The position numbers were made by a program, and so were the translations under genes. 64,000 bases of DNA, from contig CAKVHT010000001.1 of NCBI GenBank assembly GCA_934754375.1, positions 434,001 through 498,000 on the forward strand, read 5' to 3'. Below the pieces are notes generated by a model. The model was not told where the DNA came from, did not search any database, and saw only the letters and a list, made by a program, of their open reading frames with translations. Positions 26,081-34,826 of this stretch are shown here, piece by piece. This stretch comes from an uncultured Clostridia bacterium (GTDB lineage: Bacteria > Bacillota > Clostridia > Christensenellales > UBA1242). The first letter of the stretch is position 1. Each line of letters begins with the position of its first letter.

Positions 26081-26110
26081 TTGACTATCATTGTTTAATT
26101 ATTATATAAT
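26081..26110 (+). promoter_or_regulatory. Promoter of the PadR-ABC operon
   Basis: TTGACT, 18 nt, TATAAT. An 80-nt leader precedes the regulator gene, with an AAGGGGTG ribosome site. No clear operator palindrome was identified. Confidence 0.65.
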
Positions 26111-26192
26111 TAAAATGATTATAGAGGTTTAAAAGAGTTTTTTAAACTGGTTAATTGTTGTGTTTACACAATTAAATTATAAAAGGGGTGTT

Positions 26193-27629
26193 ATGAAAAC
26201 TGCTGATTTAATACCTTTAATTTTATTTGAACTTGCATCTGGTGATAAATATGGCTTTGAATTGACAAAGGAAATTGAAGATAAAAGCAATCAACAAATC
26301 CAAATAAAACAGCCAACACTATACACTGTTTTGAAAAAATTGGAAAAATCAAAATTTATCACTTCTTATTGGGAAGACAGCGAAATTGGTGGCAAACGTC
26401 ATTATTACAAAATAACTGAAAATGGCAAAGCGCAACTTTCAACTTTGCCTTCTTTTGATATCTGCTTGCAAAATGCTTTGAAGCCAGATCAAGATGAAGA
26501 TGATCTATCTCCTGCCACAACCAAAGTAGATATTCAAAAAAATGATCAAGCTAATGTTGTAGAAGATGATGCTTTGCAATTACAGAATACATTCGAACAT
26601 GACTCACACAAAAACCAAACATCAAATGAGGCGCAAATTGAACCACAAGATTTATCGGCACAAAATATTGCTGATAATGAGAAAGAAATAACTCAACCAC
26701 AGAGTTTTGATGACTTTTCTGCAATGTTTTTTCATAAAGACAATGACGACACACCAATCGGTCAATCAAATTTTAATGACGTTCAACCTGTGCAACAAGA
26801 AAAAGATGACTTTATTTCAATCATGGATTTAATTGCTGATAATAATGCAGAAGAACAAAAAACTTCTGTTGTTGATGCAACTGAACTATTTAATGATGAT
26901 AATATCGACACAAAAACCGAATTAGAAGTAAATAAAAGTAATTCAAGTTTGCTTAAAAATCAAGAAAATCAACAAGCGGAACAATTTGCTGAAAATAAAG
27001 AAATTAGCAAATTTGTTGACAAGTTGCCTTTTGCACCAGTTCAATCTAAAATTGAGGAAAAGGACGTAAAGGAACTGGAACAACCCGCTGAAAAACAACC
27101 TGTTTTAGAACCAAAATTAACAAATGCTGATTATGCTTTTGATGAAATCAAATATGTTGACTATGTGGACTTTAAAACAAAAAAAGAATACATATTTGCA
27201 AAAAAACTTGCAAAAGGCAGTTTAATAAAGACATTCCTCTGCTCTATCTATGCAATTTTGATGTTGATTTTATGCGGTATGGCTGTTAAACAGACGAGCA
27301 CACTATACTATTGCATGTATGTTTTGACAATTGTGTCATGCTTAGCTTATCTTGCTTATGGAATAAGAAATAATGAAAGCTTGCGCCTTAAAGCCCAGCA
27401 AAACGAATATAAGCCAAAATTTAAAACTCGCCTAATTATTGCGGGTGTTGTAACCTTAATTGTGATAACATTATCCATTATATGCAGTGTATCAACTGGA
27501 TTTAACACAATATCTAGCATGTTTAGTGCTGAAAATTTTGCTAACATTTATGCGCCATTATTATTAGTTTCAACAACATGGTTTGATATCTTATTGGCAT
27601 ATATAATAAACAAGATAATAAAAAAATAA
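26193..27629 (+). CDS. PadR-family regulator fused to a four-helix membrane domain
   Basis: Residues 1-90 form a PadR winged helix (LIPLILFELASGDKYGFELTKEI, QPTLYTVLKKLEKSKFITSYW, GGKRHYYKITENGKAQL). A 250-residue acidic Gln/Asn/Asp-rich linker follows, then four membrane segments in the last 130 residues (FLCSIYAILMLILCGMAV, YYCMYVLTIVSCLAYLAYGI, LIIAGVVTLIVITLSIICSV and LLLVSTTWFDILLAYII). PadR proteins normally are soluble dimers of 100-190 residues that repress neighbouring transporters. This membrane-tethered version stands first in an operon with an ABC-2 exporter and may sense the transporter or an envelope ligand. Start chosen at ATG 26193 by the ribosome site. Confidence 0.8.
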   Translation: MKTADLIPLILFELASGDKYGFELTKEIEDKSNQQIQIKQPTLYTVLKKLEKSKFITSYWEDSEIGGKRHYYKITENGKAQLSTLPSFDICLQNALKPDQDEDDLSPATTKVDIQKNDQANVVEDDALQLQNTFEHDSHKNQTSNEAQIEPQDLSAQNIADNEKEITQPQSFDDFSAMFFHKDNDDTPIGQSNFNDVQPVQQEKDDFISIMDLIADNNAEEQKTSVVDATELFNDDNIDTKTELEVNKSNSSLLKNQENQQAEQFAENKEISKFVDKLPFAPVQSKIEEKDVKELEQPAEKQPVLEPKLTNADYAFDEIKYVDYVDFKTKKEYIFAKKLAKGSLIKTFLCSIYAILMLILCGMAVKQTSTLYYCMYVLTIVSCLAYLAYGIRNNESLRLKAQQNEYKPKFKTRLIIAGVVTLIVITLSIICSVSTGFNTISSMFSAENFANIYAPLLLVSTTWFDILLAYIINKIIKK

Positions 27630-27665
27630 GTTTAAACAATTTTAATAAATCATTTAGGAGTAAAA

Positions 27666-28598
27666 ATGATACCAGCATTGCAAGTTTCAAATGTTACAAA
27701 AATTTACGGCAACAAAAAAGTTGTCAATAATGTTTCATTTTCTATTTACCCTGGTCAAATTTACGGATTTGTTGGCCCTAACGGTGCAGGCAAATCAACA
27801 ACCATTCGCATGATAACAGGTTTAATTGAGCCAAACGAAGGAAATATTAAAATATCTGGTTATAGTGTTGAAAAATCTCATAATCATGCTCTTTCTCTTA
27901 TCGGTGCGGTTATTGAAACACCTCAACTTTATCCTTATTTATCAGGGCTTAAAAATCTGCAATTGTTTGCAAAATTTTATGACAAAAAGGCAATGGACCG
28001 CATACATCAAATTGTTCAATTGGTGGGCATGGAAAAACGCATTAATGATAAAGTTTCAACTTATTCCCTTGGCATGAAACAACGTCTAGGCATCGCTCAG
28101 GCATTGTTAAATCACCCAAGTTTGCTTATCCTTGACGAACCAACAAATGGTCTTGACCCAAATGGTATTGTGGAGATGCGCAACGTTTTGCGTGTGCTTG
28201 CTGAAAAAGAAAAAATTGCAATTTTAATTTCCAGTCACAACTTGGCAGAACTGGAACAACTTTGTGACGTTATTGGCATCATTAACAACGGACAAATGAT
28301 TCAACAACACACCATGCATGATATCAAAGAAATGGTTACAAATAAACAACAACTTCAATTGATGTGCAACTACCCTAACTATGCCGCATTATGCGTAAAA
28401 CAAAAATATAAGATAACAGGACAGGTTATTGGCAATTCAGTCATATTGCCAGTTAAAGAAGCAAATATCGCAGTTGTTATTGCTTACCTTACATCCAAAC
28501 GTGTAAAAATATATGGTGTTAAAAAAATACATAAATCTCTTGAACAATTGTATTTTGAAATCTTACAATCCAATCGCCCTTCAACAAGCATTTTTTAG
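27666..28598 (+). CDS. ABC transporter ATP-binding protein (ABC-2 type)
   Basis: NatA/BcrA/CcmA-like ATPase. Walker A GPNGAGKSTTIRMI, Q-loop region VIETPQLYPYLS, signature YSLGMKQRLGIAQ, Walker B LLILDEPTNGLDPNG and the H-loop SSHN. An extra C-terminal domain of about 90 residues is common in bacitracin or lantibiotic-type exporters. 310 residues. Follows the PadR fusion after 36 nt with an AGGAG ribosome site and precedes its permease by 12 nt. Substrate unknown. Confidence 0.93.
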   Translation: MIPALQVSNVTKIYGNKKVVNNVSFSIYPGQIYGFVGPNGAGKSTTIRMITGLIEPNEGNIKISGYSVEKSHNHALSLIGAVIETPQLYPYLSGLKNLQLFAKFYDKKAMDRIHQIVQLVGMEKRINDKVSTYSLGMKQRLGIAQALLNHPSLLILDEPTNGLDPNGIVEMRNVLRVLAEKEKIAILISSHNLAELEQLCDVIGIINNGQMIQQHTMHDIKEMVTNKQQLQLMCNYPNYAALCVKQKYKITGQVIGNSVILPVKEANIAVVIAYLTSKRVKIYGVKKIHKSLEQLYFEILQSNRPSTSIF

Positions 28599-28610
28599 AG
28601 GATAAAAATT

Positions 28611-30350
28611 ATGAATAAAGTAATTCAAGCAGAACTTAAAAAAACAGTTTCAAAGCCAGGTATTTATATCTTGGCACTTTTGCTTGCCATAATTATGGTT
28701 TTAGGTGTGTTTATTTACAAGCCAAATGCAACAACTGATAATTCATCACAACTGTCAGGTTCAACCGTATTGCAAGTTTATCAAGATGACTTTGGTGATG
28801 GTGTCAATGCCGGAATAAAAGCTGCTGTTGATAAAACAGTAACAGATTCTCAAACTTCTATAGCAAATTACACTGTAGATGGCATGTCTTATAAAGAGAA
28901 AATAGAAAAGCTTCAAAATGATTTTATCACCAAATTTAATACTTATAATGAATGTGCTTACAATTCTTCAAATGAAAGTTATATTGATAGTGCTAGAAAC
29001 AGAGCCGTTGCAAGTTTAAAATCAATTTACACCACAATAAATGTTGGTCTTAACCTTAACAATCAAAATGCTTACCCCATTGTTTCAACAAAAAAGAACT
29101 ATGATGAATATATTGCACTTTATGGCGAAGCATATCAATTATTAAATACCAAAACCAACAAGATTGCCGAAACATGTGGTGAATTTAGGGATAATTATCA
29201 AGGCAAACTTGATGCCTGCATAAATAATCTTTACTTCCCTTCTTTTGATAACAATAAGGCAACAACTTACACTTCAAATGCTGAAGGTACAAAATTTTCT
29301 AAATTTGTAGCAAATAGAGATGCAATTTTGGCTGATATTGAACAAATCAAAACAGAAGCGCAAGAAAGTGCTGATGTAAATGTTGATACAAAGAAAGTTG
29401 CCCAAATAAAAACTCTTGTAACTAAATATGAAAATTATTGTTTGACCTACTCAAACTTAATCAATTATGAATTGTTAGCAAATGCTTTAAATAGTGTTAA
29501 ATCAGCCGATAAAGGCAACTTGCTTTATCTTCAAAAAGCAACAACAGTAAACACAAATTCTTGGCTTATAAAATACGATTATTTGTTCAATCACAATAAA
29601 AATATGGCTGACTTTGCAAACCCATTAACCATAGGTGTTGCATCAAATAAAAGTGCAAATGGCTATGACTATGCTTACTTTATACTTAAAATGTTTTCTT
29701 TTGTGGTTATCGCTTATGCAATTATGGCTGGTGCACACACCATCGCAGGCGAAATTAAAGAAGGAACAATGCGTTACTTGGCAATTCGTCCAGTTAGCAG
29801 AAATTCAATTTTATTTGGCAAATTTTTGGCAATTGCGATTATGTCTGTAATTTTGATTGTGTTTAGCGGTATCATCTCAATCCTTGTTGGTGGATTTATT
29901 TATGGTTTTAACTCTCTCACAATCCTTACTGTGTTTGCAGGAAAATATGCAATAACATTGCACCCTATCACAATGATAATAATTTACCTTTTGAGTTTGA
30001 TTTTAGAACTTTTGGTTTATTTATCAATTGCTGTTATGTTGTCAACCTTTATTAAATCAGATATTTTGGCCGTAACGATTTTAATGGTTGTCTATTTAGT
30101 AAATATTCTTCTTCCAATGTTTAACAGTTCTTCTATCGGTTGGTTGGCATACTACCCATTCAGCCATATATCGCTTTATTCATTATTTGGCAGTGCGTTG
30201 TTGGCAAACCCAAACAATGCCTTTAACTTGTTACTGGGCGCAAAAGTATATTCAACCACATGTTTAAGCTTGACATTGCTTACAACAATATTGATTATTG
30301 TAATTAGCAATTTGATTGCTTCTGCAGTGTTCAAACATAAAGAAATTTAA
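28611..30350 (+). CDS. ABC-2 type permease with large extracytoplasmic domain
   Basis: One N-terminal helix (about 17-35), a soluble, mostly helical insert of about 320 residues, then five to six helices with the cytoplasmic motif GEIKEGTMRYLAIRPVSRNSILFGKFLA typical of ABC-2 permeases. 579 residues. Forms one transporter with the preceding ATPase. Family members export peptides, antibiotics or lipids; the sequence does not say which. Terminator follows. Confidence 0.9.
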   Translation: MNKVIQAELKKTVSKPGIYILALLLAIIMVLGVFIYKPNATTDNSSQLSGSTVLQVYQDDFGDGVNAGIKAAVDKTVTDSQTSIANYTVDGMSYKEKIEKLQNDFITKFNTYNECAYNSSNESYIDSARNRAVASLKSIYTTINVGLNLNNQNAYPIVSTKKNYDEYIALYGEAYQLLNTKTNKIAETCGEFRDNYQGKLDACINNLYFPSFDNNKATTYTSNAEGTKFSKFVANRDAILADIEQIKTEAQESADVNVDTKKVAQIKTLVTKYENYCLTYSNLINYELLANALNSVKSADKGNLLYLQKATTVNTNSWLIKYDYLFNHNKNMADFANPLTIGVASNKSANGYDYAYFILKMFSFVVIAYAIMAGAHTIAGEIKEGTMRYLAIRPVSRNSILFGKFLAIAIMSVILIVFSGIISILVGGFIYGFNSLTILTVFAGKYAITLHPITMIIIYLLSLILELLVYLSIAVMLSTFIKSDILAVTILMVVYLVNILLPMFNSSSIGWLAYYPFSHISLYSLFGSALLANPNNAFNLLLGAKVYSTTCLSLTLLTTILIIVISNLIASAVFKHKEI

Positions 30351-30360
30351 TATAAAAACA

Positions 30361-30391
30361 AAAAATTTAGCACAACAATGCTAAATTTTTT
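30361..30391 (+). terminator. Terminator after the ABC operon
   Basis: AAAAATTTAGCA/TGCTAAATTTTT with a 6-nt loop. A/T runs on both sides could serve both strands; the convergent rnhA ends 65 nt away. Confidence 0.8.
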
Positions 30392-30455
30392 GATATAAAA
30401 TGAATTATAGATTTATGGTATATATTGGATAATACAAACCTTTGATTTTTGCAAA

Positions 30456-30899
30456 TCACTCATTTGCGTGTTTTGCAATCTCGCCTGTGGCAAGTTCATC
30501 ACAACGATTATTGTATTTATTGTCTGCATGACCTTTAACTTTCACCCAAGTAATGTTGTGCTCTGCGTTTAATTCAATCAATCTTTGCCACATTTCAGCA
30601 TTCTCAACAGGCTTCTTTTTGGCATTTCTAAAGCCATTCATCTGCCAATGAGTTACCCAATCTTGCAAAAAGCCATTAATTAGATATGCGCTATCGCTAT
30701 ACAATGTCACATTACATTTTTCTTTTAACATTTCCAATGCTTTTATTGCTGCAGTTAATTCCATTTGATTGTTTGTGGTATTGGCATTGTATCCGCTGAT
30801 TTCTTTCATTGTATCTTTATAAAACAGCACTGCACCCCAGCCACCAGCACCCGGATTGCCACTACATGCTCCGTCAGTATAAATTGTAATTTCTTTCAT
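30456..30899 (-). CDS. rnhA: Ribonuclease HI
   Basis: Degrades RNA in RNA-DNA hybrids. Catalytic residues are visible in IYTDGACSGNPG (Asp), NQMELTAAIKAL (Glu), LYSDSAYL (Asp) and the C-terminal GHADNKYNNRCDELA (His, Asp). 147 residues from the ATG after GGAAGGGG; an in-frame GTG 21 nt upstream is less likely. The start lies inside the end of the upstream small gene, so translation is probably coupled. Confidence 0.95.
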   Translation of the reverse strand: MKEITIYTDGACSGNPGAGGWGAVLFYKDTMKEISGYNANTTNNQMELTAAIKALEMLKEKCNVTLYSDSAYLINGFLQDWVTHWQMNGFRNAKKKPVENAEMWQRLIELNAEHNITWVKVKGHADNKYNNRCDELATGEIAKHANE

Positions 30900-31149
30900 C
30901 TTCCCCTTCCATTGGCACACTATCTCTCGCTATCCTTGCGTAATATTCACCTTTTTGCAAACCATCTAAATATTCTTGATATGATATTTCTTTCATTTCC
31001 AAAGGTAGTTTGCCATGTTTGATTGCAGGTATTGCTTTTGTTTTTTTCATTGCAGAAAGCAAATCGTTTGCTTTTACATATATATTCACTGGCAAATGTT
31101 TGCCAGTGCCCATATGTCCCATTTGCATGAGTGCTTTGTAATATTTCAT
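30874..31149 (-). CDS. Small conserved hypothetical protein (GHMGTG motif)
   Basis: 91 residues: MKYYKALMQMGHMGTGKHLP, VNIYVKANDLLSAMKKTKAIPAIKH, then EMKEISYQEYLDGLQ. From memory, short proteins with this start and an alternating beta/helix pattern are common in Clostridia; no function is known to me. Overlaps rnhA by 26 nt and forms a two-gene unit with it. The promoter gives an apparently leaderless transcript. Confidence 0.7.
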   Translation of the reverse strand: MKYYKALMQMGHMGTGKHLPVNIYVKANDLLSAMKKTKAIPAIKHGKLPLEMKEISYQEYLDGLQKGEYYARIARDSVPMEGEDERNYNLY

Positions 31150-31155
31150 AATATG

Positions 31156-31184
31156 ATTATATCAAATCAAAATAAAAAAAACAA
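31156..31184 (-). promoter_or_regulatory. Promoter of the small gene-rnhA unit, apparently leaderless
   Basis: Minus strand TTGTTT, 17 nt, TATAAT, 6 nt, ATG (31149). No ribosome site. Confidence 0.6.
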
Positions 31185-31356
31185 TCAATTATATTAATTG
31201 GAAAATAACTAATGATTTAAACCACATCTCATAAATTAAGCAAAATAAACTTAGGTAAATTATATTTTTTATTACAAACACGCTATCATGCAATAAAAAA
31301 TTGCTCATTACACCAACACGAAAAAATTATTGATGAATAAGCAACTTTATTAAATT

Positions 31357-31431
31357 TGGCAGGGGAGACGCGATTCGAACACGCAACCAATGGTTTTGGA
31401 GACCACTACTCTACCGTTGAGCCACTCCCCT
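31357..31431 (-). tRNA. tRNA-Trp (CCA)
   Basis: Minus strand cloverleaf: acceptor AGGGGAG/CTCCCCT, anticodon stem GTGGT/ACCAT with loop CTCCAAA giving CCA, T-loop GTTCGAATC, discriminator G and encoded CCA. Confidence 0.95.
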
Positions 31432-31548
31432 TCAGACTATTTTATTTTATCATACTGCCACTATATTGTCAACAATTTAAATTAGTTTTATTGTTTAAAT
31501 TAGACCAAGAAATCAAGGATAAAAAAATAAGCAGGGTCGTCTTGATAT

Positions 31549-31582
31549 AAAAAAAGGACACTATCTCATGCCCTTTTTTATT
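31549..31582 (-). terminator. Terminator after rny (both strands possible)
   Basis: AAAAAGG and CCTTTTT arms around a loop that adds weak CA/TG pairs. U-runs result in either direction. It lies just past the rny stop. Confidence 0.65.
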
Positions 31583-31595
31583 ATCAATTATGTGG

Positions 31596-33185
31596 TTATT
31601 TTGCTGTATCTGTAAATCTAGATTCACGTATTACATTAACCTTAATATGTCCTGGATATTCAAGTTGTGCCTCAATCTCTTTAGCGATATCATGTGCCAA
31701 AACTTGTGCTTCAGCATCACTGATTTGTTCAGGTTTAACCATAACACGAATTTCACGACCAGCTTGAATTGCATAAGTTTTTTCAACACCTTGATGTTTG
31801 TTTGCTATTGCTTCAAGTTCTTGAAGACGTTTTATATAGTTTTCCAAACTTTCACGTCTTGCCCCAGGGCGAGAACTTGAAATTGCATCAGCAGCTTGCA
31901 CTAAAACTGCTTCCAATGTTTTTGGTTCAACATCGTTATGGTGTGCTTCAATACAATGAATAACCGCCTCACTTTCTTTATATTTACGAGCCAATTCAAC
32001 ACCAATACTTACGTGTGTGCCTTCAACCTCATGGTCAACAGCTTTGCCCAAATCGTGCAATAAACCTGCACGGCGAGCAACTTTTTCATTTGCTCCCACT
32101 TCAGCGGCAAGCATACCAGCAATATATGACACTTCAAGTGAGTGATTTAATACGTTTTGTCCATAACTAGTGCGATATTTCAATCTACCAAGAACTTTTA
32201 CAATTTCTGGGTGAATGTTGTGAATATCTGCATCAAAACAAGCATTTTCGCCTGCTTCTTTAATAGTCTCTTCAACGTCACGTTGCACTTTTTGAACTAA
32301 CTCTTCTATACGTGCAGGATGAATACGTCCATCTAAAATCAATTTTTCAAGTGCAATCCTTGCAACCTCACGGCGCACTGGGTCAAAACCTGATAATGTG
32401 ATAGCTTCTGGAGTGTCATCAACAATAAAGTCGATACCTGTTGCTGCTTCTAAAGCTCGAATATTTCTACCTTCACGGCCGATAATACGACCTTTCATTT
32501 CTTCACTTGACAATGTTACTACACTTGTTGTAACTTCGCTTGTATTATCAACTGCGCATTTTTGAATTGCTAATGTGATGATATTTCTCGCTTTCTTCTC
32601 TGCCTCATTTTTTGCCTTGTCTTCAATATCTTTGGCTATTTTAACAGCATCAATTTTTGCTTCATCTGTATAGCGGTCAATAATAACTTGTTTTGCTTGG
32701 TCTTTCGTCATACCGCTAACTTTTTCAAGTTCTTTGACAATGCTTTCTTGTAAATCATCAAGTGCACTTTCTTTGCTGTTTAAAGCCTCAATTTGATTGT
32801 GAACACGCTCTTTACTTGCTTCAAGTTCGTCCACTTTCTTATCTAAAGCTGTTTCACGTTTTGAAAGCAATTCTTCACGTGCATACAAACGTTCTTCACT
32901 GCGTTTTGCTTCTTCCCTTCTTTCATGATTCTCACGCTCAAAGGTTGATTTAAGCATATCAATTTCTTTGTTTGTTTGTTCAACTTGTTCTTTTTTAATC
33001 TTTTCTGCTTGACTGCGTGCTTCTTCCAAAATTTTATCAGCATTAGCACGTGCTGATTTAGTTTTTTTGTTTATAACAAATGCTGTAATACCAAAACCTG
33101 CACCACCACCAATTGCTAACATAACTATTGATAAAATAATTGTAAGAGCCGGACTAACAGAAAGTAACATGTTTGTTAAATTCAT
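31596..33185 (-). CDS. rny: Ribonuclease Y
   Basis: Membrane-anchored endoribonuclease that initiates mRNA decay. N-terminal helix (about 8-28), long charged coiled coil, KH domain (MKGRIIGREGRNIRALEAATGIDFIVDDTPE) and HD domain with LLHDLGKAVDHE and IEAHHNDVEP. 529 residues, typical. Start at ATG 33185 with AAAGGATG; a TTG 27 nt upstream is rejected. Single gene between tRNA-Trp and a non-coding stretch. Confidence 0.96.
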   Translation of the reverse strand: MNLTNMLLSVSPALTIILSIVMLAIGGGAGFGITAFVINKKTKSARANADKILEEARSQAEKIKKEQVEQTNKEIDMLKSTFERENHERREEAKRSEERLYAREELLSKRETALDKKVDELEASKERVHNQIEALNSKESALDDLQESIVKELEKVSGMTKDQAKQVIIDRYTDEAKIDAVKIAKDIEDKAKNEAEKKARNIITLAIQKCAVDNTSEVTTSVVTLSSEEMKGRIIGREGRNIRALEAATGIDFIVDDTPEAITLSGFDPVRREVARIALEKLILDGRIHPARIEELVQKVQRDVEETIKEAGENACFDADIHNIHPEIVKVLGRLKYRTSYGQNVLNHSLEVSYIAGMLAAEVGANEKVARRAGLLHDLGKAVDHEVEGTHVSIGVELARKYKESEAVIHCIEAHHNDVEPKTLEAVLVQAADAISSSRPGARRESLENYIKRLQELEAIANKHQGVEKTYAIQAGREIRVMVKPEQISDAEAQVLAHDIAKEIEAQLEYPGHIKVNVIRESRFTDTAK

Positions 33186-33450
33186 AATTCCATCCTTTAA
33201 ATCGCAACACAATAATATTAAATTAAACTTTTTTTAGGTTTTATAAAGAAAACTGTTGTAATCTAAGCCCATGCAATCAAAAAAACAAGGCAATAAAAAG
33301 TTTAATTTTTTTATAAAAATAAACTAAATGCCCTGGGTAAAATTAAAAAACTTTATTAAATTTAAAAATTTGATATATTAAACACGCAAAGCGTTTAGTA
33401 AATTTGATAAATATAATCGCATTTAACGATATAATGATTATATATTAAAT
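33186..33450. other. Non-coding AT-rich stretch upstream of rny
   Basis: Holds the rny promoter on the minus strand (TTGTTT, 17 nt, TAGATT at 33260-33288) inside a 13-bp inverted repeat: AATTAAACTTTTT at 33221-33233 and its complement at 33295-33307, the latter followed by a T-run on the plus strand. No coding frame and no recognised RNA family. Confidence 0.5.
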
Positions 33451-33561
33451 ATGGCATTAAGTCAAGCATATCAAAAATTAAAATCAACTAAATTTATGGC
33501 TGAACATGAAATTATGTTAAAACAAAATACTTGCATTTTAAACAATCAACAAAAAAGTTAG
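33451..33561 (+). CDS. Possible 36-residue small protein
   Basis: ATG to TAG frame reading MALSQAYQKLKSTKFMAEHE and 16 more residues, predicted as one amphipathic helix. A TATAAT box lies 15 nt before the ATG (poor -35), there is no ribosome site, and the stop codon is buried in a terminator-like hairpin. The whole looks like a tiny independent unit facing the opposite way from both neighbours. It could also be a short non-coding RNA or chance. I do not recognise it. Confidence 0.3.
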   Translation: MALSQAYQKLKSTKFMAEHEIMLKQNTCILNNQQKS

Positions 33562-33595
33562 CATAAACCATGTGCAAATTTATGTTGATTTTTTA
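33557..33595 (+). terminator. Terminator-like hairpin after the small frame
   Basis: AGCATAAA/TTTATGTT stem extended by three weak pairs, 11-nt loop, then six T. Plus-strand orientation. Confidence 0.55.
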
Positions 33596-33673
33596 TATAT
33601 AATGTGTGTATTAGATTGTACCAACACCATATTTAGACCGCAGTTATGTTTAAAACCTATAATCAATTATAAA

Positions 33674-34825
33674 CTATTTATCCAGATCTATTACTTCCAT
33701 GTTTTGCAAAACATAGTTGATAAGTTGGTTGTAATCAATAATTTTAGATTCTTCCCTTTCACTGTCAGCAATTTTTGGTTTTATAACAGGGTTTCGTGGT
33801 AAGAATACTGTACAACAATCCTCATAAGGCAATATTGATAAATCATAGGTATCAATCTGTTGTGCTATTTCAATAATTTCTTGCTTATTAAAACTGATAA
33901 GAGGACGCAAAACTGGATATTTGGCAACAGAATTGGTGCTTGTTAAACTTTCGATTGTTTGGCTTGCAACTTGCCCCAAACTCTCTCCAGTGATAATGGT
34001 TTTATAATTAAATTTATCACAAACTGCATTGGCAACCCTTATCATTGCACGGCGCAACAAATTGATTGCAAATTCTGTTTTGCATTGAACGTGAAATTCT
34101 TCTTGCAATTTTGTCATACTGCAGATATACATATATTTTGCGCCAATATATTTTTTAACACGTTTGGCAATATCAATCACTTTTTGTTTTGCTTGTGGAC
34201 TTGTATAAGGGAAACTATCAAAATGCAAGATATCTTGCCTTAAACCACGTTTTGCCATGCAAAAACCAGCCACAGGACTGTCAATACCACCACTCAACAT
34301 TAACAAACCATCACGATGCTCACCCAATGGCAATCCTGAATATGCATAAATAATGTGGTTAAATATATAAGTTTTGCCATTCTCACGAATATCTACATAT
34401 ATGATATTTTCAGGATTATGAATATCCACACGTGCTTTTGGATTATTGTTAAGCACAATTTCGCCTAGGTCTGCAGCAAACTCATTTGATTTGACTGGAA
34501 ATGATTTTTCTGCCCTATTCACCTCACATTTGAAACTGCCTTCAATTTTGATGGTTGCAACAAAATCTTTGATTGCATCAACTGAAGTATCAACTTCAAC
34601 TGCTTTTGATATTGAATGAACACCAAAAACACATTTTAATTCAGCAATAATTGAGTCTTCATTAGTGTAGTTGCGCACCAAAAGGCGATTTTGTATATTT
34701 TCAATTTTACAATCATAGCCTTTTAAAGCTGTCTTAATATTTTCATACAAAAGGTGTGTGAAATATTTTTTATTGCCACCTTTTAAATGAATTTCGTTAA
34801 ACCTAATTAAAATTATCTTGTTCAT
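33674..34825 (-). CDS. thiI: tRNA 4-thiouridine synthetase ThiI
   Basis: Sulfur transfer to U8 of tRNA (and to ThiS in some species). N-terminal ferredoxin-like and THUMP domains (about 1-165), PP-loop LMLSGGIDSPVAGF, and SLGQVASQT further on. 383 residues without a C-terminal rhodanese domain, the usual Firmicute form that takes sulfur directly from a partner cysteine desulfurase. That partner gene lies immediately upstream (1-nt gap). Confidence 0.94.
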   Translation of the reverse strand: MNKIILIRFNEIHLKGGNKKYFTHLLYENIKTALKGYDCKIENIQNRLLVRNYTNEDSIIAELKCVFGVHSISKAVEVDTSVDAIKDFVATIKIEGSFKCEVNRAEKSFPVKSNEFAADLGEIVLNNNPKARVDIHNPENIIYVDIRENGKTYIFNHIIYAYSGLPLGEHRDGLLMLSGGIDSPVAGFCMAKRGLRQDILHFDSFPYTSPQAKQKVIDIAKRVKKYIGAKYMYICSMTKLQEEFHVQCKTEFAINLLRRAMIRVANAVCDKFNYKTIITGESLGQVASQTIESLTSTNSVAKYPVLRPLISFNKQEIIEIAQQIDTYDLSILPYEDCCTVFLPRNPVIKPKIADSEREESKIIDYNQLINYVLQNMEVIDLDK

Positions 34826-34826
34826 G

